A stretch of 64,000 nucleotides of DNA from Deltaproteobacteria bacterium (GTDB lineage: Bacteria; Acidobacteriota; Thermoanaerobaculia; Multivoradales; JAHZIX01), in contig JAHZIX010000010.1 in NCBI GenBank assembly GCA_022601195.1, positions 62,001-126,000 on the forward strand, read 5' to 3'. The notes beneath the pieces were generated by a model that saw nothing but the letters and a program-made list of their open reading frames with translations, was not told the DNA's origin and ran no database searches. Numbering within the stretch: the stretch's first letter is position 1; each line of letters begins with the position of its first letter. This document shows, piece by piece, positions 62,054-64,000 of this stretch. The translations under genes were made by a program, and so were the position numbers.

Positions 62054-64000
62054 TCAGGAATGATCGTTCTCGAGCTTCAACTCCTGCGCTAGCACCAATT
62101 GGCGAAAGCGGGGCTCTGCGCGCAGACCGTCCAGATCCCGGTCGCCATCGAGGTTCCCCCCCGAGAAGCCCATTTCGACGGACCTTTCCAAGGCCGTGAG
62201 AGCTGCGTCGACTCGATTCAGCTTCGCCAATCCACAAGCGACATTGTAGGTGGCTAGGCCAGGCCGATGACCGAGGTCCCGAGCCCGTTCGAAGGCCTCA
62301 ATGGCTTCCTCGAAACGGCTCGAGAAATGCAACGCGTAGCCTAGGTTGAACCAGCCGACTCCGAGGGTAGGTCGATCTTTCACGAACTGTCGGTAGAAAT
62401 CTACGGCTGGCTCCCAAACTTCCACCGAATACTCCGTGAGCTCCCAGTGGCCTTCTCCTTTGGAGTGCAGATGTTCTCCATTCTCCCCTCGTTTCCAGAG
62501 GGCCTCACGGTAGCGATCCAGGTCCAGGTCCTTGGCCAAAGCAACCAATCGCTTGAACTCAGCGTTATTGCGCAGGGCGCTCAGGTCCGGATCCCGCATC
62601 ATATGATTCCCACTGGAATAACCATCCTCAATGGCTCGCTGCAACGCCTCCAGAGCCGCGTCCTCCTGCCCCGCCAAGGACCGAGCGCAGGCAAGGTTGT
62701 ACCAGGCGGAAGATCGGCCCTCCGGGTCGAGCCTGGCGGCCTTTTCCAGAGCCTCCGAAGCAGCCGGCAGATCCCGCAGCTGTAGCAACCTCGTGCCCAC
62801 TCGGTACCAAGCCTGAGCCTTCTTGGAGCCACTGTTTTGCAACATGTGGAGTGATTCCTGGGCGGTTCGATAGCGGTAGTGCTTCAAGGAGTCGCGAGAT
62901 CGCCCGGCCTTGGCGAACGCTTCGTCCAAGAGCTCCTGAAAACTGGCCCGGGACCGCAGGGGATCGAAGTCGGAATCCTCCGCGATCATCTCCGGATCGT
63001 CCCACCCCGCTTCCAGAGCGCGGCGAAGGGTGTCTTGAGCTTCCTGAGCGCGCCCCGAAAGGGAGTAGCCACAGGCCGCATTGTAGAGAGAGGTCGCTGG
63101 ATCCATTCCCTTTGCGGCAGCGGCTTCAAAGGCTTCGATGGCTTCTTGATAGCGACCGGCCTGGTGCGCTAGGTAGGCCCCCTCGATCAGCGAAAGCTTC
63201 GAGTCGCCTCGAACAGCTCTCCCATGACCGGCACCGTGCCCTTGATGGGCACTCCCGTAGCTGTGGGCTCTACTCGAATGATTCCCGCCGTGCCGGTGGC
63301 TCGATTCCGCCGAGATCTCCGCTTGTGCTCCGGAGCTATCGGCCCGCATCTCGCTAGAGCTACGAGCTGGAGGATCCTGGGCCTCCTGCGCAGACACTTT
63401 GGAATCGAGTCTCATGCCAGCCAACGAACCGGCCAGGAGCACGGCCAAGGCGGCGCCGACCACAGCGAGGCGGCGGCTGAACCGGCGACGCGGCTGGTCT
63501 GCCCGAAGAATTGCTTTGAGGCGGTTCTTGAGATCGGGTCGACTCGACATCATGAGAGAAACTCCTATGGGAAGAGGTTGCAGTAGGGGGCGACCGATAG
63601 CGATGAGATGTTCCGCGTAGTCCGAAGCGGGAGAACCGGTGAGTAGAACGAGGTCATCCGCCGCCCGTTCGCACTCCCAACGAGCCCACCTCTCGACTCG
63701 CCGGACCAAGGGATGGAACCACCACAGAGCCGTAGCCAATCGCCCTAGCCACAAAGCCCAGCCATCCCCTCGGCGCAGATGAGCCAACTCGTGTACTAGG
63801 ACGACCCGGAGGCGATCGGAATCCCAGCCTCGCCAAGAAGGCGGCAGTACGACAGTCGGCGTGGTGCTTGTCCAGGCGAAGGGCACCGGAAAGGAAAAAC
63901 TCTCCCGCAATTGAGGAGCGTAGGTTAGTCCGACGCGGTGGCAACAATCTTTCACCAGAGCCATCGTCTCCGGGCTCTCAATGGGCCCAGCTTCACGGAT
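62054..64000 (-). CDS. BlaR1-like M56 metallopeptidase fused to TPR repeats, 5' end outside window
   Basis: The frame continues past 64,000, so the first ATG in the window (63964) is internal. The M56 zinc site is HELAHLRRGD, and WECERAADDLVL supplies the third ligand. A membrane helix follows (about 100 residues after the HELAH). Then comes a His/Ser-rich linker (HRHGGNHSSRAHS) and about seven TPR units (AIEAFEAAAAKGMDPATSLY, ALEAGWDDPEMIAED). Upstream members of the family usually have a BlaI/MecI repressor gene, which would lie beyond this window. It likely transduces a periplasmic signal by proteolysis. Confidence 0.88.
   Translation of the reverse strand: MREAGPIESPETMALVKDCCHRVGLTYAPQLRESFSFPVPFAWTSTTPTVVLPPSWRGWDSDRLRVVLVHELAHLRRGDGWALWLGRLATALWWFHPLVRRVERWARWECERAADDLVLLTGSPASDYAEHLIAIGRPLLQPLPIGVSLMMSSRPDLKNRLKAILRADQPRRRFSRRLAVVGAALAVLLAGSLAGMRLDSKVSAQEAQDPPARSSSEMRADSSGAQAEISAESSHRHGGNHSSRAHSYGSAHQGHGAGHGRAVRGDSKLSLIEGAYLAHQAGRYQEAIEAFEAAAAKGMDPATSLYNAACGYSLSGRAQEAQDTLRRALEAGWDDPEMIAEDSDFDPLRSRASFQELLDEAFAKAGRSRDSLKHYRYRTAQESLHMLQNSGSKKAQAWYRVGTRLLQLRDLPAASEALEKAARLDPEGRSSAWYNLACARSLAGQEDAALEALQRAIEDGYSSGNHMMRDPDLSALRNNAEFKRLVALAKDLDLDRYREALWKRGENGEHLHSKGEGHWELTEYSVEVWEPAVDFYRQFVKDRPTLGVGWFNLGYALHFSSRFEEAIEAFERARDLGHRPGLATYNVACGLAKLNRVDAALTALERSVEMGFSGGNLDGDRDLDGLRAEPRFRQLVLAQELKLENDHS

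Overview
The window most likely comes from an Acidobacteriota-type bacterium, perhaps a Thermoanaerobaculia relative. This is inferred from gene content: many secreted peptidases and sulfatase-fold hydrolases, a large beta-propeller sensor kinase, an ADOP-type permease, a DUF5916 protein, and an exported metalloprotease with a FADGFESGN-type C-terminus. No rRNA or tRNA gene was recognised, so the placement is not proven.

Layout. (1) About 1-11,130 is an integron cassette array. Mostly unknown genes lie on the minus strand, each starting just after one recombination site and ending in or near the next. Eight attC-like sites are visible, several with the stop codon inside the R'' box. One cassette carries a tyrosine recombinase plus an IS91-type transposase; the largest encodes a frameshifted GT25/sulfotransferase-like/GH16 fusion. 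A sigma70-like promoter and an attI-like junction lie near 11,120-11,244. A decayed integrase C-terminus lies near 12,000, beside eight repeats spaced exactly 42 bp apart. (2) 12,684-19,106 holds an unknown helical protein, the 2-oxoacid:ferredoxin oxidoreductase pair korAB, a HesB-like protein, an organomercurial-lyase-like gene with an in-frame UGA, and a lytic transglycosylase. (3) 19,324-26,917 is the histidine degradation cluster hutF-hutH and hutI-hutU, with a sulfatase-fold gene overlapping hutU. (4) 27-46 kb mixes secreted proteins, two VapBC systems, an orphan ParD, a XerC/D recombinase, a PadR/ADOP operon, a LeuA-like synthase, selA, a LeuB-like dehydrogenase and a DUF819 membrane protein. 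(5) 46.5-64 kb holds the sensor kinase, a DinB protein, secreted peptidases (M12-like, C25, M28), DUF5916, DUF4286 and DUF2071-like proteins, and a BlaR1-like M56 peptidase fused to TPRs that runs off the window.

The main discovery candidate is 17,652-18,329. A MerB-like reading frame is interrupted by one UGA at residue 147. That position matches catalytic Cys159 of MerB, and the spacings C86, D89, C107 and U147 mirror C96, D99, C117 and C159. The UGA is followed by a hairpin with a GGUC apical loop and a bulged U, the layout of a bacterial SECIS element. selA lies in the same window, so the cell should be able to make selenocysteyl-tRNA. The best reading is a selenocysteine-containing organomercurial-lyase-like protein.
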